Part shown: positions 22,665 through 33,255 of the stretch, in pieces
Layout: every line of letters starts with the position of its first letter
Position numbering within the stretch: position 1 is the first letter of the stretch
Origin: Bactrocera neohumeralis
Taxonomy: Eukaryota > Arthropoda > Insecta > Diptera > Tephritidae
Length of the DNA stretch: 64,000 bases
Direction of reading: 5' to 3'
Assembly (NCBI RefSeq): GCF_024586455.1
Contig: NC_065922.1
Coordinates: 33,104,089 to 33,168,088 of the forward strand
Translations under genes and position numbers: made by a program
Notes under the pieces: generated by a model
What the model was told of the DNA's origin: nothing
Seen by the model: the letters and a program-made list of their open reading frames with translations, nothing else
The model's database searches: none

Positions 22665-25130
22665 TTGGCATAATCTCAAGCTTTTCTTGACGCCTTTAGT
22701 GCTTTAAGCTATGTATCCTCTTTTTGTTCTTATAAATCTTCGATTAACTTTTTTAGGATTTTTCATTAGTACGTATTATACATTATTTAAAAATATATAT
22801 ACCAGTATATTAGACACTTTGTAACGTCTTCAGAGTTATCTTTATTTTCTTTATACAAGGTCATATTTCTGCCTGCTATCCATATATATATTTTTATGTA
22901 CGTACATATGTAGCTTCCATGTAGTCGTCAGCTGTTTCGAATCAAAATTCGAATTTCAAAGTTATAATGCAAAAACTAAAATTGGTCAAACCCGAATGAA
23001 AGATTTCTAATTTTAGTGTTGTTTTCGAGTTTGAAGTATATTTAAGGTTTGGATGGTACCTATATGTATGTTTATATCATTTTAATCAGTAGTTCCCAAT
23101 CGCGAAAAATTGTATAAAACTTACTCGCTAACTATTTGCACTAACCTATTTAACACTTCGGCTGGAGTAAACAAAAAGGAAACAAACTTTACAACATACT
23201 AAAGCTAAATTTTCTGACTTCAAGGCATCACCCACACTTCTACCCGACCACTCAAACGAGAAAGGACCAAAAAGTCACAATAGGCTAAATAAATAAATTG
23301 CACTGCGGCGGGGAAAATTTTGGACACCCACAAAAACTAAATAAACTTACAAGGGTTGTGATAAAGTAAGAGGTGGGAGCCACGTTCGCCAGTCAATGTC
23401 ATATTTGTACAGTCAGGACAATGTTAGCGGACGCACAGGCTCATAAGGCGCACTGCTGCCGTGGCAGGCTTCATAAATTTCTTATAAACTTCGTAATCGA
23501 TTTTGACTTATTGAAACATCATTGATTGAAAGACATTTATGAGTGCTTGGGCGAACACGCGTGTGCGAGTCCCGCGGGAAATTGGCTGCCAAAGGGCGGC
23601 GGCGCAACAGTGTGTGGGAAAAATACGAAACACGAGAAATGTGCAGAGTCGGTTATTGCTTGTCTGGCTTGCTTTCGCGCGGAGGTGGGCTGCATATGCG
23701 ATGAGACGAGAGGTGAATATGTATATGCAATGAACGTATCAATATCTCGGCGAAAAGCGCATTCAGCAGTTATTCACTTCAGTTGCTCTACGTTCTTAGC
23801 GCTGGCTGATGAAGTGAAGCTGAAGAAAATGAGTGCCAGAGACAATGTAGCGGCAAGACGCCATATCGAATATCACATTCCTCTCAATGTGGTATCAAGG
23901 TTGTAGTTGGAAGTGTGGCAAATGGGTTTTTAATATTTTAAGACTGCCAAAATTCGATTCCAGGCGTCGAAATGGCAAATAAATATGTATATAATATTTT
24001 AAATATATAAGACGGACTGATATGTGAGTAGTTGAAAGCGAATATCGAAAAGGAAATCATCAAAATATAAAGCAGGACGGTTACAACACCATAGAACACC
24101 ATAAGAAGGAAGGTCAAGAAAATGTGCCAAGCAAAAGGATGTGGGCAAGGGCTGTGCGTGTGTGGTTGTTTGAGTGGCAAACCCTCAATACGCACGCAAG
24201 AAATCATTTGGGGATCAAATTGTCGATGTAAACACGCAGATAATGTGTTCATACGTTTTTATTTGCCATCACTAAACAAACACCCGGCCAAAGACACACA
24301 AACGTCTCAATAAGTACATATTTCTTACTCGAATTGCTCCTTGTGGGTGCCTGCTTTGGCGCTTGAAGGACTTTTGCTGCTTAACCTTTTTATTTCCAAT
24401 CCAATTTTTTATCGTTTTGGGTTGTTATGTGTTTTAGATCACATTTGCTGATTTGTTTTTGTGTGTTTGTTTGTTTGTGTTTATTGACAATGGCGGCGTG
24501 TCTACGCACATGTCGGTTATGTTTGCTGCGCCGTCAGTGCTTATGTAATGTGGGTTGCTGAAGTGCGCTTTAAATATGATGAAGTTGTTATTATTGTGTC
24601 GATTTTGTTTTCTTATTCTGTTTATTTTTATTTGTTGCTTTCGAAAATGTACGAAATTGACACTTTTATTGGCTGTCAATTGATTTGACATGTGACTTCG
24701 TGGTGCGAAAAGGGCGATGAATGTGGTTGCAGTTTGGGACTTTAGTTTAGCAAGATTTGAAGAGTGGTTTGCATGTTTTCTAATATTTATCAATAGCAAA
24801 TGTGTTGTTTAGACGATTATATAGACTGAAGAAGATCGTTATTATCAATAATAAAAAACTCTTATTTTCAGTACCTTGATTACGAAATGTTCGATTCTAC
24901 AAATATGAAATATGAAAAGAAATTCCAAAAAGTATTTTTAGTAGTTTTTAGTAGTGGATAGTTGAAGTTTCTATGAACTCACATATCTACCAGCGGACGC
25001 ACTTCTGTTCTTTCTAAATATTCACCTTAGTCACATTAAGATTTCGTTTGAACTTTTTATGTCCTAATTTCTTATCGCCGAGATATGTACGTTAATCATT
25101 TATGAGACCTCATACTTCGATTCTAATTGA
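22665..25130. other. Host-like non-coding stretch
   Basis: No transposon signature is visible. A less AT-rich patch at 23380-23910 holds a 126-codon plus frame (23526-23906) with many cysteines and charged residues but no recognised domain. A second patch at 24100-24800 is TTTG-rich with a 121-codon minus frame. I do not call these as genes because the frames overlap others and lack family resemblance. They could still be exons of an unrecognised host gene. Confidence 0.4.
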
Positions 25131-25135
25131 TATTC

Positions 25136-25275
25136 CTTAAGGGGCTATACCAGTGTGACACTTTCAAAACAATTTTTATTTTTTAAATTACTTTTTCAAT
25201 AGTTTATATATTCAAAAATATCCTGTGAAGCAGGTCGTATCTTGAATAGTTTTAAGGATAGCAATTTTAAGGACT
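25136..25275 (+). mobile_element. TTAA-type MITE fragment
   Basis: TTAA near 25138 is followed by GGGGCTATACCAGTGTGAC, the same terminus as the repeat at 8973. AGGTCGTATCTTGAATAGTT near 25230 corresponds, inverted, to the AACTATTCAAGATACGACC phrase at 9525 in that repeat. The far end is missing. Confidence 0.5.
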
Positions 25276-25559
25276 ACGGATATTATTTAGTAGAGTTGGA
25301 ATGATCCGACTTTGATTTAAGTAAAATTGGCAAAAACTGGGACAATCGATTCTCACAAGTTCTCTTGTGAAGTTTTTACGCTGACAAAATTAAGTGATCA
25401 CCAGATTTGGACGTAAGGTGACTATATGAGAACATCCCAACAAAGCCACCGAAGCTTGTTGTGAGTCAACATAAACTTGTATATGGGTCGTCGTGTTCGA
25501 AAGCAATTTCTCTTATATACTACATCTGTGTATACATACATACTTTATATTGGCCTAAG

Positions 25560-25955
25560 TTGGATGATTCTGTGCGATTACTTCATTCGGACTGTTCAAT
25601 CGCTGCGGAAACACATCCAAATTGAGAGCTTTATCGTATAAGATCTCATAATAGATAATTTGCTGCAGTTCGTATTAAATTCATTACAAAACTTTCTTGA
25701 CCTTCAATTCTGTCTTGGCGTTTGCGCTGGCTCATCGTAGTTCAACCATGACCTTTTTTGCTTGACGTAGATGCATTTTCATCACCAGTAACTATCCGGT
25801 TCAGAAATAAATTGGTTAGCATTTGAATTAAACAGCGCTTTGCAGAAGGAAATTTGCTCCCTTAGATTTTACTACGTTAACTCATGTGGCACCCAACAAT
25901 TTCGTTTTGCATTCAACCTTATTTAAATGGTTTCCAACGGTACTGGTTATTAGTG
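25560..25955 (-). pseudogene. Mariner transposase relic, central part
   Basis: On the minus strand, fragments near 25840-25900 resemble the mariner (W)VPHEL region and read FPSAKRCLIQMLTN. They lead into LFLNRIVTGDEN at about 25775-25810, which contains the first catalytic aspartate of mariner transposases. KRSWLNYDEPAQTPRQN follows near 25715-25765, with weak traces of the YYEL region beyond. Frame changes are frequent. Both element ends and the second catalytic region are missing. Confidence 0.65.
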
Positions 25956-26142
25956 CTATGTTTAGGTTCTAGGAAATTAAAACAGTGCTTTATATGACGG
26001 TCAGTCTGTATGATCGGAAGGTAGAAAAGAATCAGGTTCAACATCATTTTTAGAATATTGATTTCATGATACTTGTGGTGCAGTTATGAAGACCTTTAAG
26101 CGCTGTAAGCTTTGCATCAATAACGTAATGCTTGCTGAACGA

Positions 26143-27014
26143 TTTTTCCGGAAAGTAATAGGACTGATTTACTTCCGCCGCGACTGCACATCGGAGCGTA
26201 AGCGCACCGACTGGATTCGGTAGAGGGCGTTCCTAGCTAACGAATGAGCGGCTGGTCAGTTGTCTCCGAGCACCTGGGGAGTCAGGGCAAACATTTTCGC
26301 GCGATGTTTTTCTGTGAGGGGTGCAAGCCGAAAATACTTCGCTCGTTAGAGCAGAAGTACGCGATTTAATTCTGTGTGAAACTCGGCGAATCTGCGACAG
26401 ACCCGTTTGATATGATCAAGCAGGCTTACCCAGATGTTGCTTTAGCAAGAAGTGGTGTGTTTCGGTGGCACCAGGCCTTTTTGGAAGGCCGGGAAGAGGT
26501 CTCTGATGAAGACAGCGCTGGGAGACCTGCGACCTCGACAAACACCGACAATGTGACTCATGTGCGCAAAGTTTTGAACTCAGACCGTCGACTAAGTATT
26601 CGTTTAATTGCCCAGATGTTAAATTTATCAAAATCAGTGGTTCATGACATTGTGACGGAGCACTTGAACATGCGCATGCATGGAAGTGTGCCACGAAAAT
26701 TTTAACATCTGTGAAAGTGACCCCCAATTTTTAAATAACGTAATACCAGGCGACGAGTCATGGATCTTTGAGTATGATCCCGAGGCAGCCGATGAAAGGC
26801 AAGCATTTTGGGACGACAGAGGGGATCTAAGCAGCATGCATCTTGGCTCTCAAGGCTATTCCGGCGAAGGCCTTCTGTGCTTGGAAACTGCGCTAGCAGC
26901 TCTGCATATTTGCAGAAGGAGCCTATTTTAAAAGTTTTTAAAGAATTGTAACGATTGGTTCAATAAATTTTTTTAAATCGACTCAGTCCTATTACTTTCC
27001 GAACAAACCCTGTA
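26143..27014 (+). mobile_element. Internally deleted mariner, lineage B, copy 1
   Basis: The left end contains TTCCGGAAAGTAATAGGACT (26146). The right end is the inverse, AGTCCTATTACTTTCCGAAC followed by AAACCCTGTA, ending at 27014. The outer bases on the left are degraded. The 5' leader (GGATTCGGTAGAGGGCGTTC, TCGCGCGA) is nearly the same as in the copy at 52971. The element is about 870 bp, shorter than a full mariner because of an internal deletion. Confidence 0.8.
26331..26930 (+). pseudogene. Mariner transposase, N-terminus to first Asp plus tail
   Basis: The frame 26376-26705 gives the helix-turn-helix half: MIKQAYPDVALARSGVFRWH, then FLEGREEVSDEDSAGRPAT and DRRLSIRLIAQMLNLSKSVV. The frame 26680-26931 resumes with ICESDPQFLNNVIPGDESWI, which includes the first catalytic aspartate, and FEYDPE. 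It then jumps straight into the C-terminal tail (GDLSSMHLGSQGY, out of frame). An in-frame stop sits just before the first of these frames (near 26369). The HDNAP and PDVAPPD catalytic regions are deleted here but partly kept in the sister copy at 53169. Confidence 0.85.
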
Positions 27015-28800
27015 CTGCTTTATGCTGAAGGCAAGTTCTCTAGCAGATTTGCTTTTGACATGCACATTAATACTTTATTGCTCAAACTACGAAGAAAATA
27101 CAGGATCAACCTCTTCTAATACCAAGTTGTCGCAAAAGGCAGCAGATATCTCAGTTTTAATTTAGATATTTGCTTTCTTAACTGACGCCGTAGGTTGTGA
27201 AGCTAAAATCAAACGACTGACGGCTTTATTCGATCTTTTAAGGATAGCTTATATAGAGAAAAGGTTAGTTGTAAGCCTAATAATTATGTTTACTCTTGAA
27301 ATTGAGCAGAAGTGCGCTATTTTGTGCAGTTGACATTTCAACTCGAAATTCGTGGTATTGATAAATCATGATAGTATAGATTATTTGGATCAATATTATT
27401 TTAGTGACTGGTCAGATTTCAATCCAACAATATTTTGTTATTCTTGAACTGTATCAGAGTTTACTCCACTCTTAAACGTTGCCCTCTACACTTTATGTTA
27501 TACTCGAATTTATATGCAGAAGTTCGGTTCAAAATAAAATTATTTATTCTTATGAGGGCTTAAAGCGCTTAACGGTGTGAACTTGAACAACGCCGGCGGT
27601 ATACTATGGTAATTGAAAGTGACTTGAATTGTATGTATGTATGCGTGTTTGTTAACATATGTATATCTTGACTAACTGACTTTCACATTTGGCTCTTAAC
27701 ATTTGATTAAAGCTCCCATTGCCATTTGTAGTTGTTTCCTTTTTGCATGTGATTATTTTTACTCCATTCTGCTATTGGGCTAAGGGCACATAGATATTTG
27801 TTAGCACCTGAGAGCAAACAACGCTTTCTTAATCAAAATCTCACAGCGCAGCGAGTTTCACACGTGGTCGCTTATGCCAACTGTGGCGGCAGGTTTAAGC
27901 GCATATTTTACCGTGACGCGTGTAAGTGTGTATATATAAATATATATATGTAAGTAGGTACACCTTAAAGCCACTGTAGCTTCTGGTGTTCTTCACGCTC
28001 AGGAAGTTCGTTCATTGCGTTGTTTATTCGCACATTCTTTGCCCGCTCACTCGGCGCTTTTTTCACATTTCGCTGCTTTTCCGGTTGCGCTGTTGTCTTT
28101 CTCCTTTTAATTTTCATTTTCGCCATTGCCACTGCCGCAACGGAAAACAAATTAAGAATAAAGCAAATAAAATTGGGACACACAGCGGTGTTACGTTGAA
28201 GAAATGAATCTAAATGCTTCTAGCCAAGCGTCAAGGTAGTCGAAATATTTAGTACCTTTGCTATGTTGGCTCCTTTTCATTTCGAATTTTTTCTGTACTT
28301 ATTGTTGTAATTTGGGCAAAAGCCTTGCAAGTCTTGCTGGTTCAAAAAAATATGAGTTGAAAACAAATAAGGTGGTACTAAGTGCGGGCGGAAACTCATA
28401 GTAAGTACGCTATCAAATTTCAAATATCTGTCATGCATAATATGTGTATAATTCCAGTTGCAGTAACCAGAGAGTCGGTTATATTACAAGTATATAGAAA
28501 TTAAATAAGGACTATGTCAGTAGAAATATTTTAAAGTTCTTCTAAGAGGGCGTCACTATAATTTTATTTGGAGAAGTGCCTTAAAACCATTTTCAGTCTC
28601 CGGACTGCATACGCGTTATCTACAAATTTTGCTTTCTTGGTGTTATTCTTCAGAAAGTTATTGTGCTTCTAGTAGTTATTTGAAAGGTCGATGAGGTAAC
28701 AGGGTCTAACTTGGACAGCTTAGAACGTAAGAGTATTGTGATACCTAAAATGTTCATATATTGATCATAAAAATCTTCGGAATCTAAAAATCACTTTGTG
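27015..28800. other. Gene-free, host-like stretch
   Basis: No recognised transposon, gene or RNA. At 27965-28207 there are two antisense frames of about 72 codons. The minus one is lysine- and arginine-rich (MAKMKIKRRKTTAQPEKQ). It is too short and isolated to call a gene. Confidence 0.4.
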
Positions 28801-28804
28801 ACTA

Positions 28805-29450
28805 CCGCCATTGAGGCGGCTAATATCATTTTCAGCGATGTCTGCTGGTTCGCCGAAGGTTTGGCTACCGAGATGTTACAAGCTCAGTCTTACCAAAGCT
28901 CAGTCTTGCCAAAACTGGTGAAGGGAAGAAAAAGTGCTAGATAACAACGGTTTATAGTCTTATCGCATGAATGCTATACAACGTCTGATACTGTTTAACG
29001 TGGGATCCTGCTGGCGACAGCTTAACTCCACGGTGCTCAAAAGCACAACGGATCAATACAATGCGTCGATTAGCGCCCTGAAAACTGGGTAATAATTTCA
29101 GCACCAATCGGCAGTGTGGCATGAACACACTAACCACCTTGGTAGGGCTCGAGGCCCATCTAAAACCTCTGCCGTACTTTGGGTCCGGCACCCGGTTGCA
29201 ATGCAACTCCACATTCGACTGACAACGTCAGTTCTTCCCGCGATTTGGGTTTTAACCACAGCCACCACGAATCTCCACAAAGGTCAGAGCAGACTGGAGC
29301 TCGCAGGGGCTCGTCCATTAGATGATTGTCGACCAATGCCTGCCCAAGCGCATGCGGGGATCATTGGTCCAGTGCTAGAATGCAAGAGGACCACGCGGAT
29401 CCCGCTCGTTCCAATTACAATGTGAGCGAGGATAGGGTGCCCATTCTGGC
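28805..29450. other. Less AT-rich block of unknown origin
   Basis: This block is visibly richer in G and C than its surroundings. It holds overlapping frames on both strands (103 codons plus at 29114-29425; 86 codons minus at 28952-29212). I recognise no domain. Abrupt composition change and open frames on both strands would fit an old retroelement fragment, for example LINE 5' sequence, or an unrecognised exon. I cannot choose between them. Confidence 0.3.
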
Positions 29451-31330
29451 AAGATCATCTAATAATGTCTGATAATGAAGTAGTTTGATGCTATTGAAAA
29501 TGTGGACCGACACTACTGGGCTGAATTCTGTGGATAGTTAATGCGTGGTCACGTCCTATGTTGCCAATTTTTACTCGTGTTATGGTAAGGTGAACATATT
29601 TGCGATTACCAAAGTGGGTTGTTTTCTCATTAGTTGTAATAGGGCGAGGTTAATTAACTTTTCCAAAAACCTGCTTTGTAATAGCAATCTTATCAGAATC
29701 TGAAGGAACACATACTGTATGTTCATATTAGTGCCTGACAAACAGGCATCAAGAAATCAATATACATAATTAACCTTTCTATTTCTTTCGATGAACAAGT
29801 ATATTATACTTCCAGCAACATATTGCATTGGTATCAAAATTATGAATAGCATAAGTATTTCACCGGTTCACTTCTGAGCATCACCTGCTGTTCGTGTAAA
29901 TGCAAGAGAGGGAGAGTGAAGTTAAGCGCCTGTCACCCAGTGCTTGGCGCTGCCAACGAAGTAGCATGCGTTGACACTGAACTGGCAGCAGGTGACGATA
30001 TCAGAGGCATTACTGCCGCTGTTGTGCATTAATTTCACAGTCATCACCAAGCCAAGTCACATCGCTCCCTACCAACCAGCAGTATGGTCTGCGCCACCTA
30101 CGATGCCTTGAGTCACAATCGCAACTGAAATGAATTGTTGTCGGCGCAATGCAATCGCCGCAACTCCTTTGCCTTACTGCAACGGCTGGGCCGAAAAAAA
30201 CGTGCACAAAGTCAACAAAAATAGCCATGGGATATTTTATAATGATATCCTGCGTGTTGTTGCGCCGCGCTTGCTGAGCGCTGCAGCCGCGCGCATTTCG
30301 TTTTAAATAATAAACTTTTATTAGCAGCGCGTGTATGGCGGCAGCGCGGCGAACAATGCTCTGGCGGTTACCTTTTCGCGCGCACCTTTTCAAGCAACAC
30401 TGCACTTTAGCCATGCAAATAAATATACCCTTTAATATACAGCTACATTATGGGAGCCACACATCCTTCAACAGCAAACTCACCGCCTCCAACGCCGCAC
30501 TCCTTTGCGTTTCTTACACTTAATGCTTTGCGTTAATGAGCGTCGGATTTTGGTTTATTAATGAATGGCAAGCGCGAAAGCGTAAACAAAACGTACGCCG
30601 CACAACAAAATCTCTGAGTAATAATCATAAAAATAATAACTATAATGCCTTCTGCAAGCCCCTCAGTGGCAACAAATATTCGCAGTCAGCACAACAATTG
30701 CTGTGAGCGCGCATAAAGGCGGCGAAGAATAATTGCAAAATCTGAGTGGCAATATGGATTAAGGATTGCAGATTGCGGGTGTAATAAGAAAGTTGTTGGT
30801 GTCCTTGAGAAATAAATTAGAAATATTCATACTGACGCAGTCACAATACTTTTCGGTGTCCTCATTTCACTGCACAGCCGGTGGCGGGGTAATGAATTAA
30901 TGATAAGCTTAAGGGATTCTCTCAAGGCTGCTCAGGTGTGTGAGTTGTTTGAAAATTGGGTTAATCATTCATTCTGTAGAAATTATATCAAATGTTGTAT
31001 ATTAATAGAGATAATTAAGCAAATTTAGCTTTTCATTAATTGGGTTAAGTTTGGTCTCTTTTTGACGAAATATTTTTTAAGAAAATTATGAAAGATGTCT
31101 GTATTGGAATTTTTTAAACTTCGAAAAGTGTTATGATTACACTGTTCTACGCGCACTAGACTCTGAGCTAAATCCATGGATAAAAGTCTCAAGTTAGGTT
31201 AGGTCGAAATGGCTGCCCCGAAGGCGTACTTATAACGGATTACATAATCAAAAATAGCAGAGATTTGGATATAAGTGGCTGCCTGTACAGAAAACTTCCG
31301 ACATCCATAGCGATATATAGGGTCCCTTAA
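29451..31330. other. Host-like non-coding stretch
   Basis: No element is recognised. The segment 29900-30760 is comparatively GC-rich with GCGC-containing words, and a 134-codon minus frame (30010-30414) without domain similarity crosses it. A GTTAGGTTAGGTCGAAATGG word at about 31195-31214 resembles the TTAGG-rich words that end some fly retroelements, but nothing else supports an element there. Confidence 0.4.
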
Positions 31331-31382
31331 AAAGAAACCCGCTATGTTTGACTAAATTGGTAATTTTATTCCGCATAATAAT

Positions 31383-31965
31383 CTAAGAGATTAAATAGTC
31401 ATCTTTTTGTTCGACAAATTGTTTTTATTTTGTAGGAAATTTCACAATCCCACTCTATTATAAACCATCGTACATATTGAAAAAATCGAACACTCTATTT
31501 TTACAAGCTTCTCTTCAGGCGAATTTTTAACAAGGAAACAATAGGTAATAATTGCTAGGTACCAGATCCAGGTTATAAAGTGGATTCATAATAACGTCCT
31601 AACCGAACTCGAGGAGCCCCTGACGAACCACCATCGATGTGTGCGGCCTGGCGTTGTCCTGATGGAACACAATTGCTCTCCTATTGTCCAAAGCTGGACG
31701 ATATTGAATGATTGACTCCTTCAGACAGTCCAGTTGTTGACCGCAAATGTCCGAATAAAGAGTTTGACCGTAGGGGAGCAACTCATAACAAGTGATTCCT
31801 TCCCAATCCCATCAAACACATATCAAAACTTTCTACGGTTCACGCGATTTAACATTAAAATTACTGGAACGGAGTCGACGAAACTGAAATTGCGCATGAT
31901 TGGTTGTTGCAGTTTCAGAACCACTTTTCAGCTGCTTGGGTTGCGTTTTCTCATTTATTGAAGAA
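31383..31965 (-). pseudogene. Mariner transposase relic, same lineage as 3.4 and 53.9 kb
   Basis: The minus strand near 31835-31875 gives FRRLRSSNFNVKSREP, the linker after the first helix-turn-helix. After a large deletion, the frame 31781-31599 reads MLPYGQTLYSDICGQQLDCL, then FHQDNARPHTSMVVRQGLLE with the second catalytic aspartate (HQDNARPH). The remaining part to a stop near 31383 is frameshifted but gives LDLVPSNYYLL (normally PDLAPSDYHLF, so the third catalytic aspartate reads as asparagine) and VEQKDDYLIS. The WVPHEL and GDE regions are missing. The element ends were not found. Confidence 0.8.
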
Positions 31966-32129
31966 AAACTGTAAAAATGCCGATTTTCCATTTTGTTGAT
32001 GCCCATTCTTGATACAAGCTCATACAATACTGAGTCCAGGAATCACAAACCTGTCTGTAAACCTTTTTTTTAGTACGAAAGCTTATATTTCTAATGCCAT
32101 TAGCGTAACCCACAAAATTTTCTAAGACG

Positions 32130-33255
32130 ATTGCGCCCTTGTTTCCGTTGTCCACCGATGGGTCTCAAATCGAAGAAGCGTTTCGATCGATCGTCATCTT
32201 TCATTTCATGGTGAAGGACATAATCTAACCAGCGCATTTATTGGATTTTTATGAGTTTAACTATACCCACATCGTCATCGAGCTCATAAAGATCGTTGTT
32301 CCATATTACGAAACTTACGCAGTTTTCTAAAAAGACCTTTAGAAGAACAGTTTCTTCGATTCATCATCGTCCATGTTTATGCATCGTATGGTAGGATGGA
32401 AATGATAACAGACTTATAGAACGTAATTTTTGTTCGTCGAGAGAGGGATCTGCTTTTCGTTTGTCTGTCGATCCCAAAGTAGCAGCTGTTGCCAAGACTT
32501 ATTCGGCGCTTAATCCCTAGGCTTAGATTGTTAGTTCAGAGATAGACAAAATCTGTCTTTTTCCGAATTTATTGCTGGCAAGAGTGACGTAGATTCCAAG
32601 AAGCGAGAAATTTTTGTGAGTAACTACAAGTACTTTTCCTTGTCTTCGCTCACCACAAGACCAACCTCTTTCACTTCGTTTTCTAGACTGGAAGAGGTTG
32701 CGTTAAACAAAATTTGTACTTTTAGAGAAGACAGTACCACTGTGGTTCAGATTAGAGACACATATCACCTTTTCCAGCATTATACTGATTAAGTTCCACG
32801 AGAGAAACCTAAAACCAATCTGTCAAAGATGAAAAGTGTCTAGTTGTAAGATTATGACTACTCCGGTCTAAAGACCAGGTGGAGAAGGACCTGGGTACAC
32901 GTGGAATCTTCAATTGGCGCTAAACAGCGAAAAGAAAGAACAACTGGTGCGCTGTGGTAAACTTGGCTATTACCGTAAGCGGTGTCTACGCTAATAAGGA
33001 AGAAATAGTTCTGTGTAAAGCGGCTTTGGAATCGACAAAAGCGTGATCTCGATCTCTTTGTTTCGGATGTTAATAAGAATTAGATAAGGTTAAGGATTTG
33101 ACCTACTGTGGAAATCTGGTCAATTATGATTTTTACAGGTCTAAAGCCACACTGATAAGGTCCAATCAGTTTGTTTACAATGGGCTTAAGTTTTTCACAC
33201 AATACTGTCGAAAGAACCGTATATGCAATAAGGCTGATAGGGCAGATGACACTCA
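32130..33255 (-). pseudogene. LINE relic, RT fragments, rearranged
   Basis: On the minus strand, 33250-33070 reads as the RT N-terminal region (IGLISVALDL / GPYQCGFRP-like). 33060-33005 contains HAFVDSKAALHRT, a degraded motif A. After an interruption, 32700-32130 gives GLVVSEDK and KYL, DRQTKSRSLSRRTKITFYKS, then traces of the DESKKLF and YELYDD-type segments near 32370 and 32290. These match the relic at 1750-3160 in order and wording (for example the ...TTTGTTCGTCGAGAGG phrase), so the two are one family. Stops are frequent. Between 32870 and 33000 a piece lies in the opposite orientation and is annotated separately. Confidence 0.75.
32865..33000 (+). pseudogene. LINE C-terminus, inverted within the relic
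   Basis: The plus strand reads DQVEKDLGTRGIFNWR, a stop, TAKRKNNWCAVVN after a small frame slip, then LAITVSGVYANKE. This matches the EKDLAGL...RRNDWRATVNTVINV tail of the relic at 1750, which encodes the last residues of such LINEs. It is in the opposite orientation to the LINE sequence on both sides. It is either a separate 5'-truncated insertion or an internal inversion. Confidence 0.7.

Noticed and set aside
23526..23906. 126-codon plus-strand open frame in a less AT-rich patch
   Set aside because: No recognisable domain, an overlapping frame in another register, and no support for a promoter or splice sites. Mentioned only within the gap description.
31195..31214. TTAGG-like words as a telomeric repeat
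   Set aside because: Only two or three imperfect units. Such words are common in fly retroelement tails, and fly telomeres generally lack this repeat.
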